Assembly (NCBI GenBank): GCA_041946755.1
Contig: JBHGBB010000225.1
Span: 1-5,733, forward strand
Reading direction: 5' to 3'
Source of the DNA: JBHGBB01 sp041946755
GTDB lineage: Bacteria > UBP4 > UBA4092 > JAOAEQ01
DNA: 5,733 bases
This document shows, piece after piece, positions 5,236-5,733 of the stretch (positions are counted from its first letter, which is position 1; every line of letters starts with the position of its first letter). The notes beneath the pieces were generated by a model. It was given only the letters and a program-made list of their open reading frames with translations, was not told where the DNA came from and did no database searches. The position numbers and the translations under genes are program-made.

Positions 5236-5544
5236 ATGCTCTTTCCAATGATGGGCTTATTGTTTTTTATAGCTTTTTTCGGCTTTATTTCTTCTTTTAT
5301 TTTATTGCTTATTCCTCGTCTTAGATTCTTAGCTGCTTATGCGCTATGTATACCATCGTGTGGAACCATTTTAGCATTCTGTCTTTTCTGGGGAATGGGT
5401 TTAACTGCAGAAAAAATTGGAATTGAAAAATTATTTTTAGTTAATATAGCAATTTTAGCCGGATATCCTTTAGGTCTATTATTGGGAGGAATGTTTGGTT
5501 TCTTCATTGCCCGTTTTGTAAATTATTTGTTTAGGTCTCCTTAA
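5236..5544 (+). CDS. Small membrane protein with three predicted transmembrane helices
   Basis: This is a 102-residue, very hydrophobic protein that I do not recognise. Three membrane segments can be drawn at about residues 3-27, 32-54 and 67-95. A short polar loop with AEKIGIEK (58-65) lies between the second and third. The last helix has a glycine-rich run (GYPLGLLLGGMFGFF) of the type that packs closely against other helices. A weak AAAGG at 5224-5228 lies seven bases before the ATG, and the gene begins 26 bases after the end of the M6-like gene, so they may share a transcript. Its base use is far more AT-rich than that gene, which argues against a long common history. No transport or enzyme motif is visible. 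Confidence 0.6.
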   Translation: MLFPMMGLLFFIAFFGFISSFILLLIPRLRFLAAYALCIPSCGTILAFCLFWGMGLTAEKIGIEKLFLVNIAILAGYPLGLLLGGMFGFFIARFVNYLFRSP

Positions 5545-5571
5545 AAAATAATTAAAACGTTATCTGCATAA

Positions 5572-5661
5572 TATTCCCGGCCCGCTTTAAAAATCCTGCC
5601 TCAGGCCGCAAAAGAAAAGAAAGGAATTGAAGGCTGTGGCGGAGAAAAAGCTCAGCTATGA
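5572..5661 (+). pseudogene. Possible 3' remnant of the gene preceding gatB (gatA expected)
   Basis: An open stretch of 29 codons begins right after an in-frame stop at 5569-5571 and ends in TGA at 5659-5661, overlapping the gatB ATG as ATGA. It starts YSRPAL and ends GGEKAQL. In many bacteria gatA lies directly before gatB, and a four-base overlap is common in such operons, so this could be the cut-off end of gatA or of another gene. The residues are not clearly GatA-like, and an ordinary intergenic leader is equally possible. GC content rises sharply from about 5575. Confidence 0.25.
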
Positions 5662-5733
5662 AATATGAAGCAGTAATCGGTCTGGAAGTCCACGCGGAAC
5701 TCAAAACCAGCAGCAAGCTGTTTTGCGGCTGCA
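5658..5733 (+). CDS. gatB: Aspartyl/glutamyl-tRNA(Asn/Gln) amidotransferase subunit B, N-terminus only
   Basis: The first 25 codons read MKYEAVIGLEVHAELKTSSK followed by LFCGC, the near-invariant opening of GatB ('xYEaVIGLEVHaqLxTxsKlFcxC'). GatB carries the tRNA-binding and kinase-like activation site of the GatCAB complex. That complex converts Glu-tRNA(Gln) or Asp-tRNA(Asn) to the amidated forms in the cytoplasm, which is essential where GlnRS or AsnRS is lacking. The visible cysteines belong to the conserved N-terminal zinc-site region. The nearest ribosome-binding-like GGAG (5641-5644) is 13 bases upstream, a long spacing, so coupling to a preceding frame by the ATGA overlap is plausible. 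The gene leaves the window at the right edge. Base use resembles the left phage block more than the adjacent membrane gene. Confidence 0.93.
   Translation, partial: MKYEAVIGLEVHAELKTSSKLFCGC

Overview
The window looks like a mosaic of bacterial DNA of at least two, and perhaps three or four, origins. It carries no rRNA, tRNA, CRISPR array or recognisable transposase. The left block (about 1-1745, minus strand) is a piece of a phage or prophage DNA-metabolism module. Its strong AGGAGG ribosome-binding sites and its SSB and helicase types suggest a Firmicutes (Clostridia-like) host. Read in its own direction it encodes the C-terminal half of an SF2 helicase, a hypothetical protein of possible ADP-ribosyltransferase-like type, a zinc-ribbon/SSB reading frame with an internal SSB start, and the beginning of a second zinc-ribbon protein. 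The genes are packed end to end, each ribosome-binding site lying in or touching the end of the gene before it.

At about 1740-1765 the sequence changes abruptly to AT-rich DNA read on the plus strand (about 28% GC in a 60-base sample near 2000, against about 52% near 1400). The helicase loses its N-terminal half here, and the plus-strand GAF-CBM48 protein has no credible start, so two head-to-head genes are cut at one point. This is the mark of a recombination junction or of a chimeric assembly or amplification product. The AT-rich block (about 1745-3290) then holds the GAF-CBM48 protein, a small coupled hypothetical gene, and a small probable winged-helix gene with a good promoter and ribosome-binding site.

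From about 3290 to 5545 come a NimA-like flavin-binding split-barrel protein, a 108-bp palindromic intergenic element of the 'CCACAGAG' type, a secreted M6-like (immune inhibitor A-like) protein whose HExxH motif reads HDxxH, and a three-helix membrane protein. Base use in the first and third of these genes (about 47% GC in a sample near 4890) differs from the AT-rich block and from the membrane gene (about 22% in a sample near 5430). The window ends in the first 25 codons of gatB, the tRNA amidotransferase B subunit, a chromosomal housekeeping gene. A second composition step just upstream, near 5575, leaves what may be only the tail of a preceding gene overlapping gatB by ATGA.

Only the left block forms a clear working unit: phage replication or recombination with helicase, SSB and small zinc-ribbon proteins. 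The plus-strand genes do not obviously share a pathway, and no defence or mobile system could be shown. The items most worth a second look are the double-truncation junction, the in-frame zinc-ribbon/SSB arrangement, the GAF-CBM48 fusion and the HDxxH peptidase-like protein.
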